Part shown: positions 1 through 7,355 of the stretch, one piece after another
Layout of the letters: every line of letters starts with the position of its first letter
Numbering within the stretch: position 1 is the stretch's first letter
Source: Ferrithrix thermotolerans DSM 19514
GTDB taxonomy: Bacteria; Actinomycetota; Acidimicrobiia; Acidimicrobiales; Ilumatobacteraceae
Assembly: GCA_945878705.1 (NCBI GenBank)
Contig: CAMCUE010000051.1
Span: 1 to 7,761, forward strand
Reading direction: 5' to 3'
DNA: 7,761 nt
Made by a program: the position numbers and the translations under genes
The notes under the pieces: model-generated
Told to the model about the DNA's origin: nothing
Database searches by the model: none
What the model saw: only the letters and a program-made list of their open reading frames with translations

Positions 1-9
1 GGAGAATTT

Positions 10-852
10 ATGGGTCGCACAGTTCGAGCAGCGTTACTGCAAACCGATTGGACGGGCGATAAAGGCACGATGATTGATAAGCACGAGGCGCAAGCTCGTG
101 AAGCCGCCAAGCAGGGCGCTCAAGTTATGTGCTTTCAAGAATTGTTTTACGGTCCATACTTTTGCCAAGTTCAAGAGCCCGAGTACTACTCGTATACGGA
201 ACCAATTCCTGATGGACCAACTACTAAACGATTTCAGGCACTTGCTAAAGAACTCGGCATGGTTTTGGTTTTGCCGATGTACGAAATTGTTCAAGCTGGC
301 TTGTACTACAACACTGCTGCGATTATTGACGCCGACGGAAAATATCTCGGAAAATATCGCAAGCAACATATTCCGCAGGTCAAAGGTTTCTGGGAGAAAT
401 ATTATTTCACTCCAGGAACGGGTGGGTACCCAGTTTTTGACACGGCGGTGGGCAAAGTTGGCATTTACATTTGCTACGACCGACACTTTCCAGAGGGCTG
501 GCGTGCACTCGGATTGAACGGTGCTGAAATTGTTTTCAATCCGTCAGCAACTAGTCGTGGACTCAGCGAATACATCTGGAAGATTGAGCAACCAGCAGCC
601 GCTGTCGCCAACATGTACTACGTTGGCGCAATCAACAGAGTCGGCATTGAACCACTTGGCGACGACGATTTCTACGGTCAGAGTTATTTCGTTGACCCAG
701 AAGGCAAATTTGTTGGCAACCAAGGCGACCCGCACAAGCCAGAGTTGATCGTGCGCGATCTTGACATGGACAAAATTAAAACTGTGCGCGACCGTTGGGC
801 GTTTTATCGAGATCGTCGCCCAGACGCTTATGACGAATTAGTTGAGCGCTAA
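10..852 (+). CDS. pydC: Beta-ureidopropionase-type carbon-nitrogen hydrolase (N-carbamoyl-beta-alanine amidohydrolase)
   Basis: This 280-residue protein is a nitrilase-superfamily amidohydrolase. The catalytic Glu-Lys-Cys triad is visible as E44 (in FQELFYGPYF), K118 (in KYRKQHIP) and C155 (in ICYDRHFPEGWR); E129 in FWEKYYF fits the second structural glutamate of the superfamily. The expected reaction is hydrolysis of N-carbamoyl-beta-alanine or N-carbamoyl-3-aminoisobutyrate to the beta-amino acid, CO2 and ammonia, the third step of reductive pyrimidine breakdown. It is cytoplasmic, with no signal peptide. The start is supported by GGAG at 1-4, five bases upstream of the ATG. The next gene encodes dihydropyrimidinase, whose product is this enzyme's substrate, which is the main support for the specific call. 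The alternative is an N-carbamoyl-D-amino acid amidohydrolase, since both classes sit beside hydantoinases; the sequence alone does not settle the substrate. The family call is near certain; the substrate is inferred. Confidence 0.85.
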   Translation: MGRTVRAALLQTDWTGDKGTMIDKHEAQAREAAKQGAQVMCFQELFYGPYFCQVQEPEYYSYTEPIPDGPTTKRFQALAKELGMVLVLPMYEIVQAGLYYNTAAIIDADGKYLGKYRKQHIPQVKGFWEKYYFTPGTGGYPVFDTAVGKVGIYICYDRHFPEGWRALGLNGAEIVFNPSATSRGLSEYIWKIEQPAAAVANMYYVGAINRVGIEPLGDDDFYGQSYFVDPEGKFVGNQGDPHKPELIVRDLDMDKIKTVRDRWAFYRDRRPDAYDELVER

Positions 853-894
853 AAATAACTTAAAAACAACTAAAAATATTTACAAATTAAATTA

Positions 895-902
895 GGGGAG
901 GA
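895..902 (+). promoter_or_regulatory. Strong Shine-Dalgarno of the dihydropyrimidinase gene
   Basis: GGGGAGGA ends three bases before the ATG at 906, and its GGAGG core ends four bases before. It fixes the start of the dihydropyrimidinase gene and is one of the strongest ribosome binding sites in the window. It closes a 53-base, very A/T-rich spacer (853-905), the longest gap between genes here, in which I see no convincing hairpin or promoter. Confidence 0.75.
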
Positions 903-905
903 ATT

Positions 906-2330
906 ATGGCACGCGCACTTATCAAAAATGGAACAGTCATTAGCCCGACTGGTCGGCACGACTTTGATGTACTAATTGAGGGCGAAACTGTGCTGGCACT
1001 TCTCGAGCGAGGCAAATCCGATTCGTTAGGTATCACCGCAGACAAAGTCATAGACGCCAAGGGAAAGTATGTAATTCCTGGTGGCATTGATGTACACACG
1101 CACATGGAGCTTCCATTTGGTGGTACGGCTGCAGTTGATACTTTTGAAACCGGCACAATCGCGGCGGCCTGGGGCGGCGTCACAACAATTGTCGATATGG
1201 CGTTGCAGCGATACGGCGAAAATGTCCACGAAGGTTTAGCCGAGTGGCATCGCAAAGCGGGTGGCAACTGTGCAGTTGACTATGCGTTTCATCAAATCAT
1301 CGGTGGTGTTGATGAACAGTCTCTTAAAGACATGACATATCTGGTTGATCACGAAGGTGTCACCAGTTTCAAATTGTTCATGGCTTACCCTGGTGTGTTT
1401 TACAGCGACGACGGGCAGATTCTGCGCGCGATGCAAACGGCTAGCGAAAACGGCGCGACAATTATGATGCACGCAGAGAACGGCATCGCAATTGATGTAC
1501 TGGTTCAGCAACACATTGCACGCGGTGATACTGATCCTAAATATCACTCTTACTCGCGCCCAAGTTTGCTTGAAGGTGAAGCCACAAATCGCGCAATCGT
1601 GTTATCGAAAGTTGCCGGCAATGTTCCTCTTTACATAGTTCACATGTCGGCATCTGAGGCACTCAACGCCTTGGCTGAAGCCCGACACGAGGGATTAAAT
1701 GTGTTTGGTGAAACCTGTCCACAATATTTATATATGACTCTTGAAGATCATCTGGCTCGGCCAGGTTTTGAAGGTGCGAAGTTCGTTTGTTCGCCACCAA
1801 TTCGCAGCAAGCACGACAAGCATGATCACCATGGCGATTTGTGGAAGGGTTTGCGAATGAACGAACTTGCAATCGTTTCAACCGATCACTGTCCGTTCTG
1901 TTACAAGGATCAAAAAGAACTCGGCCTAGGCAACTTCTCAAAGATTCCAAATGGCATGGGTGGAGTTGAACATCGAATGGAACTCATCTATCAGGGTGTA
2001 GTGCAAGGTGAACTTTCGCTTGAGCGCTGGGTTGAAACTTGCAGTACGACACCTGCACGAATGTTTGGTATGTATCCGCAAAAAGGAGTCATTGCCCCTG
2101 GTTCAGATGCCGACATTTTGGTTTGGGATCCGAACAAGAAGACAAAAATCGGCATTAATGACAAGCATCACATGAATATGGATCATTCCTCTTGGGAAGG
2201 AACTGTGATTGATGGCAAAGTTGACACGGTACTTTCGCGCGGGATGGTTGTAATTGAAAATGATAAATACACTGGACGCAAAGGTCACGGCAAGTTCGTC
2301 AAACGCGGTCTGTGCCAATACTTAAATTAA
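906..2330 (+). CDS. hydA: Dihydropyrimidinase / D-hydantoinase
   Basis: This 474-residue cyclic amidohydrolase opens 5,6-dihydrouracil or dihydrothymine to the N-carbamoyl-beta-amino acid (pathway name pydB). All dinuclear zinc ligands of the family are present: H64 and H66 (DVHTHME), the lysine to be carboxylated K156 (SFKLFMAY), H189 (MMHAENG), H246 (YIVHMSA) and D327 (STDHCPF). Y161, five residues after K156, matches the tyrosine of the stereochemistry loop that contacts the substrate ring. The C-terminal part has the usual SDADILVWDP segment that returns to the small beta-sandwich domain. Length is typical. A run rich in His and Asp at about residues 302-311 appears a few residues longer than in canonical members. 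The gene lies between its product-consuming hydrolase upstream and the semialdehyde dehydrogenase downstream. Specificity for dihydropyrimidines over 5-substituted hydantoins is inferred from these neighbours. The strong ribosome binding site fixes the start. Confidence 0.95.
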   Translation: MARALIKNGTVISPTGRHDFDVLIEGETVLALLERGKSDSLGITADKVIDAKGKYVIPGGIDVHTHMELPFGGTAAVDTFETGTIAAAWGGVTTIVDMALQRYGENVHEGLAEWHRKAGGNCAVDYAFHQIIGGVDEQSLKDMTYLVDHEGVTSFKLFMAYPGVFYSDDGQILRAMQTASENGATIMMHAENGIAIDVLVQQHIARGDTDPKYHSYSRPSLLEGEATNRAIVLSKVAGNVPLYIVHMSASEALNALAEARHEGLNVFGETCPQYLYMTLEDHLARPGFEGAKFVCSPPIRSKHDKHDHHGDLWKGLRMNELAIVSTDHCPFCYKDQKELGLGNFSKIPNGMGGVEHRMELIYQGVVQGELSLERWVETCSTTPARMFGMYPQKGVIAPGSDADILVWDPNKKTKIGINDKHHMNMDHSSWEGTVIDGKVDTVLSRGMVVIENDKYTGRKGHGKFVKRGLCQYLN

Positions 2331-2355
2331 ATAATCAACAACTACAGGAGAAATA

Positions 2356-3840
2356 ATGAATCGCATTAGCCATTGGGTCAACAATAAAGTCGTCGCCGGA
2401 ACATCTGGCAAGAGCGGCAAAGTATTTAATCCAGCAACAGGAAAACAAGAATCAGAAGTTGACTTGGCTAATATCGCCGATGTTGACGCGGCAGTCGCTT
2501 CAGCCAAGGCTGCGTTTCCTGCTTGGCGTGCAACAAACTTGTCGCGTCGTGCTGAGATCATGTTTCGTATGCGCGAACTAGTTGATGCAAACCGAAAAGA
2601 AATTGCAAACCTATTAACTCTTGAGCATGGCAAAGTGCCAAGCGATGCGCTCGGCGAAGTTGCCCGTGGTCTTGAAAATATTGAGTTCGCTTGTGGTGTA
2701 CCAGCAATGCTCAAAGGTGGCTACTCAGAGCAAGCCTCAACTGGAGTTGATGTATATTCAATTCGTCAGCCGCTTGGCGTTGTTGCTGGAATTACACCGT
2801 TTAACTTTCCGGCGATGGTGCCAATGTGGATGTTCGCTAATGCAATCATGTGTGGCAACACATTTATTTTGAAGCCGAGCGAAAAAGATCCATCAGCGTC
2901 AATGTTCATCGCTGACTTATTGCGCCAAGCAGGTCTTCCTGATGGCGTTTACAACGTTGTGCACGGTGACAAAATTGCAGTTGATCGTCTGCTTGATCAC
3001 CCAGACATTGCTGCTGTGAGTTTTGTAGGTTCAACACCGATTGCAAAATACGTTTATGAAACCGGCACAAAGAACGGCAAGCGTGTGCAAGCACTCGGTG
3101 GCGCAAAAAATCACATGCTGGTCTTACCAGATGCTGATCTTGACATGGCTGCCGATGCGGCAATAAGTGCGGCTTACGGTTCAGCCGGCGAGCGATGCAT
3201 GGCAGTTTCAGTTGTGCTGGCAGTAGACACAGTTGCCGACGCACTTGTTGAAAAAATTAAAACTCGAGTACCAAACATTAAAGTTGGCGCCGGCACAGAC
3301 CCAGCCAGTGAGATGGGTCCATTGATTAGTCGCGAGCATCGTGACAAGGTTGCTGGTTATGTAACGGGTGCAGCAAAAGAAGGTGCAACTGTGGTCATTG
3401 ACGGTACTGATAAAGCCAAAGACGAAGGATTTTTCTTGAATCCAAGTTTGATCGACCATGTTAAACCTGGCATGAAATGTTATGACGAAGAAATTTTTGG
3501 TCCGGTGCTTACAGTCATGCGCGTCAAGAGTTACGACGAAGGCCTGCAAGCGATTAATGACAATCAATTCGGTAACGGCACTGCAATTTTCACCCGAGAT
3601 GGTGGAGTCGCACGACAGTTTCAGTATGAAGTCAATGTCGGCATGGTTGGTGTCAACGTTCCGATTCCGGTTCCTGTTTCTTACTATTCATTTGGTGGAT
3701 GGAAGGCAAGTTTGTTTGGCGACCAACACATGTATGGCCCAGAAGGCATCAACTTCTATACACGCGGAAAAGTCGTAACTTCTCGATGGCCAGATCCGCG
3801 AACATCGCAAGTTGATCTCGGCTTTCCACACAGTCGGTAA
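2356..3840 (+). CDS. mmsA: CoA-acylating methylmalonate/malonate-semialdehyde dehydrogenase
   Basis: This 494-residue member of the aldehyde dehydrogenase superfamily converts methylmalonate semialdehyde (thymine or valine route) to propionyl-CoA, and malonate semialdehyde (uracil/beta-alanine route) to acetyl-CoA, with NAD+ and CoA. N150 in TPFNFP is the conserved oxyanion asparagine and C281 in GERCMA the nucleophile, preceded by R280 as is typical of this class. The usual general-base glutamate motif is replaced by ALGGAKNHM (N252), the hallmark separating the CoA-acylating class from ordinary hydrolytic dehydrogenases. EEIFGPVL (378-385) is the conserved cofactor-contact motif. AGGAG at 2346-2350, five bases before the ATG, supports the start. 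Position after the two hydrolases puts it at the end of the pyrimidine branch; the aminotransferase that would make its substrate is not in the window. Soluble, cytoplasmic, full length. Confidence 0.95.
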   Translation: MNRISHWVNNKVVAGTSGKSGKVFNPATGKQESEVDLANIADVDAAVASAKAAFPAWRATNLSRRAEIMFRMRELVDANRKEIANLLTLEHGKVPSDALGEVARGLENIEFACGVPAMLKGGYSEQASTGVDVYSIRQPLGVVAGITPFNFPAMVPMWMFANAIMCGNTFILKPSEKDPSASMFIADLLRQAGLPDGVYNVVHGDKIAVDRLLDHPDIAAVSFVGSTPIAKYVYETGTKNGKRVQALGGAKNHMLVLPDADLDMAADAAISAAYGSAGERCMAVSVVLAVDTVADALVEKIKTRVPNIKVGAGTDPASEMGPLISREHRDKVAGYVTGAAKEGATVVIDGTDKAKDEGFFLNPSLIDHVKPGMKCYDEEIFGPVLTVMRVKSYDEGLQAINDNQFGNGTAIFTRDGGVARQFQYEVNVGMVGVNVPIPVPVSYYSFGGWKASLFGDQHMYGPEGINFYTRGKVVTSRWPDPRTSQVDLGFPHSR

Positions 3841-3845
3841 TCAAA

Positions 3846-4865
3846 ATGGATATCGGTATTGTTCTGCAGACAACGCCACCTGCAAGTCAGGTGATTGATC
3901 TCGCGCGCAAAGCCGATGCCCATGGTTTCACCCATGTTTGGACATTCGATAGTCACATTTTGTGGGAAGAACCTTTCGTTATCTATAGCCAAATTTTGGC
4001 GCAGACACGCAATGTAATTGTTGGTCCGATGGTTACGAACCCTGCAACTCGAGACTGGACAGTCACGGCAAGTTTGTTTGCAACTCTCAACGAGATGTAC
4101 GGAAATCGGACTGTTTGTGGCATTGGTCGTGGTGACTCGGCCGTGCGTGTTACAAACGGTAAGCCAACGACACTTGCGACTTTGCGTGAGAGTATTGATG
4201 TGATCCGCGAACTTTCGAACGGACGCGAAATTGACTACAACGGGTCAAAAATTAAATTTGAGTGGGCTTCAAAAAGCAAATGCGAAGTTTGGGTCGCTGC
4301 ATACGGACCAAAAGCGTTGAAGTTGACAGGCGAAGTTGGCGATGGTTTTATTTTACAACTTGCCGATATTGATATCGCGGCGTGGACAATTGATGCCGTG
4401 CGCAAAGCTGCTCGCGATGCAGGTCGAGATCAGAATAGTGTGAAAATTTGTGTTGCAGCGCCAGCATACGTCGGTGATGATTTAGCGCACATGCGCGAAC
4501 AATGCCGCTGGTTTGGTGGCATGGTCGGCAACCATGTCGCCGATATCGTCGCCCGTTACGGCGACTCGAGTGCAGTGCCGAAAGCTCTGACCGATTACAT
4601 CAAAGGCCGCGAAGGCTACGACTACAAACAACATGGTCAAGCAGGAAACACGCACACGACTTTCGTCCCAGACGAAATTGTTGATCGCTTTTGCATTCTC
4701 GGCAATATCGACGAACACTTAAAGCGATTAAAGGCCCTCAAAGAACTTGGCGTTGATCAGTTTTCAATTTATTTACAACACGACGGAAAAGAACAAACAC
4801 TTGATGCCTACGGTAAATCAATTTTGCCAGAAATTGCCGCACTGTCGCAGGCCAATAATAAATGA
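3846..4865 (+). CDS. LLM-class F420-dependent-type oxidoreductase (CPS_4043-like)
   Basis: This 339-residue TIM-barrel protein belongs to the bacterial luciferase-like superfamily and most resembles the branch near methylenetetrahydromethanopterin reductase (Mer) known as the F420-dependent oxidoreductase, CPS_4043 family. Visible marks are the N-terminal strand MDIGIVLQ, VGPMVTNPATR (59-69), the cofactor-side loop GIGRGDSA (92-99), AAYGP (151-155) and GDGF shortly after. There is no signal peptide or membrane segment. It starts five bases after the mmsA stop with no recognisable Shine-Dalgarno, so translation probably depends on coupling. Its stop overlaps the next start as ATGA, binding its expression to the importer. 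The substrate is unknown. Possible roles are reduction of the pyrimidine ring with F420H2, or flavin-dependent oxidation of an imported N-heterocycle, as for RutA of the same superfamily. Family membership is firm, F420 use likely, and the reaction open. Confidence 0.85.
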   Translation: MDIGIVLQTTPPASQVIDLARKADAHGFTHVWTFDSHILWEEPFVIYSQILAQTRNVIVGPMVTNPATRDWTVTASLFATLNEMYGNRTVCGIGRGDSAVRVTNGKPTTLATLRESIDVIRELSNGREIDYNGSKIKFEWASKSKCEVWVAAYGPKALKLTGEVGDGFILQLADIDIAAWTIDAVRKAARDAGRDQNSVKICVAAPAYVGDDLAHMREQCRWFGGMVGNHVADIVARYGDSSAVPKALTDYIKGREGYDYKQHGQAGNTHTTFVPDEIVDRFCILGNIDEHLKRLKALKELGVDQFSIYLQHDGKEQTLDAYGKSILPEIAALSQANNK

Positions 4866-5740
4866 AGTTAGCGGGTCGAATCGCATATCGAATTGTCATG
4901 TTCGCATTGACGATTGCATTCGTGACAGCACTTTGGGAACTCTATAAAATAGTTGGTCCGCAAGATGGTGGAAAATTTTTTGGTGTTCGAATTTTGCCGC
5001 GCGCCAATGACAATGCGATGCCACATGTTTCAACAATGCTTAGTCGGTACAGCCGTCCAGAAGTTCGTGGCTCCGACAAAAAAATTTGGATCGTCGTGCT
5101 CTCGGGCGCTTGGTTTTCACTACGACTGTCTCTCGTCGGATTCTTCCTCGGAACGACAATTGGGATTAGTTTGGCGGTGTTGATGGCGCGCTTTAATGTC
5201 ATTCGCCGTGGATTGTTGCCTTATCTTGTGATGTCGCAGACGGTTCCATTGATCGCTCTTGCTCCACTAGTCGTCAGTTGGGGAGGAAAGTTAGAAATTG
5301 GTTCATTCGTTTGGCCGCGTTGGCTATCGGCATCAATTCTCGGCACTTTTCTGGCGTTCTTTCCGATCGCCGTCGGCACACTTCGTGGCCTGACAAGTGC
5401 TCCATCGGCAGCACTTGAACTAATGGAAAGTTATGCGGCATCTTGGAAGCAGACACTTTTTAAATTGCGATTTCCCGCAGCGGTGCCGTTCATGGTTCCC
5501 GCTCTAAAACTTGGTGCATCGGGGGCAGTAGTCGGTGTTGTTGTTGCAGAAATCAGTACAGGTTTAAAGGGTGGCATTGGACGATTAATTATTGAATATG
5601 CCCGCGAAGCAACTGGTGACCCGGCGAAAGTGTTTACTGCAGTTTTCGGTGCTGCGGCGCTTGGATTAACAATGTCTGGATTAGTTGCATTTTCTGATTT
5701 GTTTTTAATGCGTAATCGACCAAAGGAGACCAGTACATGA
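4862..5740 (+). CDS. ABC transporter permease A (SsuC/TauC-type, binding-protein-dependent)
   Basis: This 292-residue inner-membrane permease belongs to the BPD_transp_1 family. A first membrane helix (about 10-31) is followed by an external stretch holding RILPRANDNAMPHVSTML (43-60), which corresponds to the usual LPxP...V element after helix one, then further helices at about 77-109, 119-139, 155-177, 215-231 and 255-279. The cytoplasmic EAA loop that docks on the ATPase is SYAASWKQTLFKLRFPAAVP (190-209). Compared with permease B, the region between the first and second helices is clearly longer. The start overlaps the preceding stop (ATGA), and only a weak AGG at 4849-4851 serves as a ribosome binding site. 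It should form a heterodimer with the permease at 6582-7346. The transported compound is inferred from context to be a pyrimidine or related ureide. Confidence 0.92.
   Translation: MKLAGRIAYRIVMFALTIAFVTALWELYKIVGPQDGGKFFGVRILPRANDNAMPHVSTMLSRYSRPEVRGSDKKIWIVVLSGAWFSLRLSLVGFFLGTTIGISLAVLMARFNVIRRGLLPYLVMSQTVPLIALAPLVVSWGGKLEIGSFVWPRWLSASILGTFLAFFPIAVGTLRGLTSAPSAALELMESYAASWKQTLFKLRFPAAVPFMVPALKLGASGAVVGVVVAEISTGLKGGIGRLIIEYAREATGDPAKVFTAVFGAAALGLTMSGLVAFSDLFLMRNRPKETST
5722..5728 (+). promoter_or_regulatory. Shine-Dalgarno of the ABC ATPase inside the permease A gene
   Basis: AAAGGAG lies within the last codons of permease A, eight bases before the ATG at 5737. It supports that start, which overlaps the permease stop as ATGA. 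The ATPase can therefore be initiated independently as well as by coupling, unlike both permeases. Confidence 0.7.
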
Positions 5741-6567
5741 GTGCTGCCGCAAACATCAGTGCCGTTGAAGTTTTTGCAACTAGCAAAATATTCAATCAGG
5801 AAAGTGACAAACAAGTTGATGCATTGCTTGATGTGAATTTAACGATTCAATCAGGTGAGTTTGTTTCGTTGATTGGCCCATCTGGTTGTGGAAAATCGAC
5901 ATTGTTGCGGCTGATCGCCAATTTGCTCGAGCCAACACAAGGTTCTATTCGCGTGAACAACAAAACTGCGGCTCAAGCACGACTCGATCAAGACTATGGA
6001 ATGGCGTTTCAGCAAGCTGGATTATTTGATTGGCGAACCGTTCGCAAAAATATTGAACTACCACTTGAACTAAAAGGTTGGGATAAAGATAAGCGGGAAG
6101 CGCGGGCAATAGAAATGTTAGGACTCGTGAAACTAGAAGAGTTCGGCAACATGTATCCGTGGCAACTCTCTGGTGGTATGCAACAACGCGTTGCGATTGC
6201 ACGTGCGTTGGCTGCACATCCGCCACTTTTATTGATGGATGAACCATTTGGCGCACTAGATGAAATGACTCGGGAATACATGCAAGGAGAGTTATTGCGA
6301 ATTTGTGCCGAGACTTCGACGACGGTTGTATTTGTGACTCACTCAATTCCTGAGGCTGTGTATCTTTCAAATCGAGTGGTTGTTATGTCGCCAAGACCAG
6401 GTCGAATTTTGGAAGTAATAGATGTAAATTTGGGATCAAAGCGCAACGAACAAACGCGTGCAGCAGATGGGTTCTTTCGTAGCATTACCACCGTGCGTGA
6501 AGCATTGCGCGGAACGCACGCTGAGCATGTTGCCGCAAATGCAATTCGTGGCGCAGAAGATCGCTGA
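5737..6567 (+). CDS. ABC transporter ATP-binding protein (SsuB/TauB/NrtD-type)
   Basis: This 276-residue ATPase energises the importer from the cytoplasmic face. All nucleotide-binding motifs are intact: Walker A GPSGCGKST (47-55), Q-loop glutamine Q92 in MAFQQAGLFDW, signature LSGGMQQ (144-150), Walker B LLLMDEP with D168 and E169, D-loop GALDE (172-176) and the switch histidine H202 in VTHSIPEAVYLS. The sequence YPWQLSGGMQQRVAIARAL is characteristic of the nitrate/sulfonate/taurine/HMP-precursor importer subfamily. About 50 residues follow the core without a recognised regulatory domain, which is ordinary for this subfamily. It sits between the two permease genes, so one ATPase gene, presumably acting as a homodimer, serves a permease heterodimer. 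Function is certain at family level; substrate is inferred. Confidence 0.97.
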   Translation: MSAAANISAVEVFATSKIFNQESDKQVDALLDVNLTIQSGEFVSLIGPSGCGKSTLLRLIANLLEPTQGSIRVNNKTAAQARLDQDYGMAFQQAGLFDWRTVRKNIELPLELKGWDKDKREARAIEMLGLVKLEEFGNMYPWQLSGGMQQRVAIARALAAHPPLLLMDEPFGALDEMTREYMQGELLRICAETSTTVVFVTHSIPEAVYLSNRVVVMSPRPGRILEVIDVNLGSKRNEQTRAADGFFRSITTVREALRGTHAEHVAANAIRGAEDR

Positions 6568-6581
6568 CTAGAAAACTCAAG

Positions 6582-7346
6582 ATGACAATTCTTTCTCGTG
6601 CGAAAAACATTGCTGCGCCATTAATTTTTGGTGTTGTTTTTTTGGCTCTTTGGGAAAGCGTAGTCGTAGGTTTTGATCTGAAACCATATTTTCTGGCTGC
6701 CCCGTCGAAGATAGTTGAGCAATTTTTCAAGAACACCACCAGAATTTGGGAAGCAACTGTCGTTTCTGGCACCAATGCTCTCGTCGGATTAATCGTCGGA
6801 ACAATTCTTGGTATCGCAATGAGTTTTGTCCTGAGTCGATTTCGTTTCTTAAGTCAACTTGTGACACCACTTGCAATTTCATTAAATGCAATCCCGATTT
6901 TTGTACTCGTCGCCGTTCTCAATAATATGTATTCAATCACGAGCGAAATTCCACGGCGGTTCATGGTCACGCTTGTTGTCTACTTCATTGTTCTAGTAAA
7001 TGTTGCGAGGGGATTAACGCAAGTGCGCTCAATCCATGTTGAATTAATGCGCAGTTATGCTGCAAGTGATTTGGCGATCTTGCGTAAGGTTCGTGTGCCA
7101 AATGCAATCCCATACTTGTTTACTGCCCTAAAAGTCGCTGCCCCGGCCTCGGTGATTACAGCCTTTGTCAGCGAATACTTTGGTGGCTCTCAGAATGGTC
7201 TCGGCAGTCGGATTACGAGCAATATCGCAAATTCTAAGAACGCCGCAGCATGGGCCTACGTTTTGGGCGCTTGCCTACTTGGGCTAGCGTTCTACACAGT
7301 CTCCATTATTTTGGAGAGTCTGACTCGAAGGGGTCAGAGTAAATAA
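6582..7346 (+). CDS. ABC transporter permease B (SsuC/TauC-type, binding-protein-dependent)
   Basis: This 254-residue permease is the second membrane subunit of the importer. An N-terminal helix (about 12-30) is followed by YFLAAPSKIVEQF (36-48), the standard element after helix one in this family. Further helices lie at about 62-84, 93-113, 128-144, 185-197 and 223-247. The ATPase-docking EAA loop is SYAASDLAILRKVRVPNAIP (158-177). This loop and permease A share the pattern SYAAS, then R-x-P-x-A-x-P, so the two are paralogues, but they differ enough elsewhere to suggest a fixed heterodimer. The gene begins 14 bases after the ATPase stop and has no clear Shine-Dalgarno (CAAG directly before the ATG), so it may rely on translational coupling. 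An 8-bp inverted repeat covers its last codons. Confidence 0.93.
   Translation: MTILSRAKNIAAPLIFGVVFLALWESVVVGFDLKPYFLAAPSKIVEQFFKNTTRIWEATVVSGTNALVGLIVGTILGIAMSFVLSRFRFLSQLVTPLAISLNAIPIFVLVAVLNNMYSITSEIPRRFMVTLVVYFIVLVNVARGLTQVRSIHVELMRSYAASDLAILRKVRVPNAIPYLFTALKVAAPASVITAFVSEYFGGSQNGLGSRITSNIANSKNAAAWAYVLGACLLGLAFYTVSIILESLTRRGQSK
7319..7338 (+). other. Inverted repeat at the 3' end of permease B (possible mRNA hairpin)
   Basis: TCTGACTC and GGGTCAGA can pair over 8 bp (one G-T wobble) around a GAAG loop. The element lies in the last codons of permease B, just before its stop at 7344-7346. No T-run follows, so it does not look like an intrinsic terminator. It could protect or delimit the upstream mRNA before the binding-protein gene. 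Pairing is read directly; function is speculative. Confidence 0.4.
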
Positions 7347-7355
7347 CAACAAATG

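Noticed and set aside
74..517. Second + strand open frame of 147 codons inside the beta-ureidopropionase gene
   Set aside because: It lies wholly inside a gene with an intact catalytic triad, has no ribosome binding site, and its translation is Arg/Ser/Thr/Phe-rich with no recognisable motif. It is a frame shadow.
853..905. A/T-rich spacer as an internal promoter for the dihydropyrimidinase gene
   Set aside because: It contains several TATTTA/TAAAAT-like words, but in such A/T-rich sequence these arise easily by chance, and no matching -35 element at proper spacing stands out. No hairpin is visible either.
2356..3840. Loss of the catalytic glutamate in the aldehyde dehydrogenase as a sign of inactivity
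   Set aside because: The GGAKNH form with asparagine is normal for CoA-acylating methylmalonate-semialdehyde dehydrogenases; C281, N150 and E379 are intact.
3846..4865. Calling the LLM protein RutA (pyrimidine oxygenase)
   Set aside because: The motifs VTNPATR and GIGRGDSA are closer to the Mer/CPS_4043 branch, the protein is shorter than RutA, and none of the other rut genes are present. Only the shared superfamily supports RutA.
5945..6370. Antisense open frame of 141 codons opposite the ABC ATPase
   Set aside because: It runs opposite the conserved motifs of the ATPase, its own translation matches nothing I know, and no start signals are visible. It is an antisense shadow.
7319..7350. 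Intrinsic terminator after permease B
   Set aside because: The 8-bp stem is not followed by a T-run (the next bases are GTAAATAACAAC), and a co-oriented gene of the same transporter starts 43 bases after the stem.
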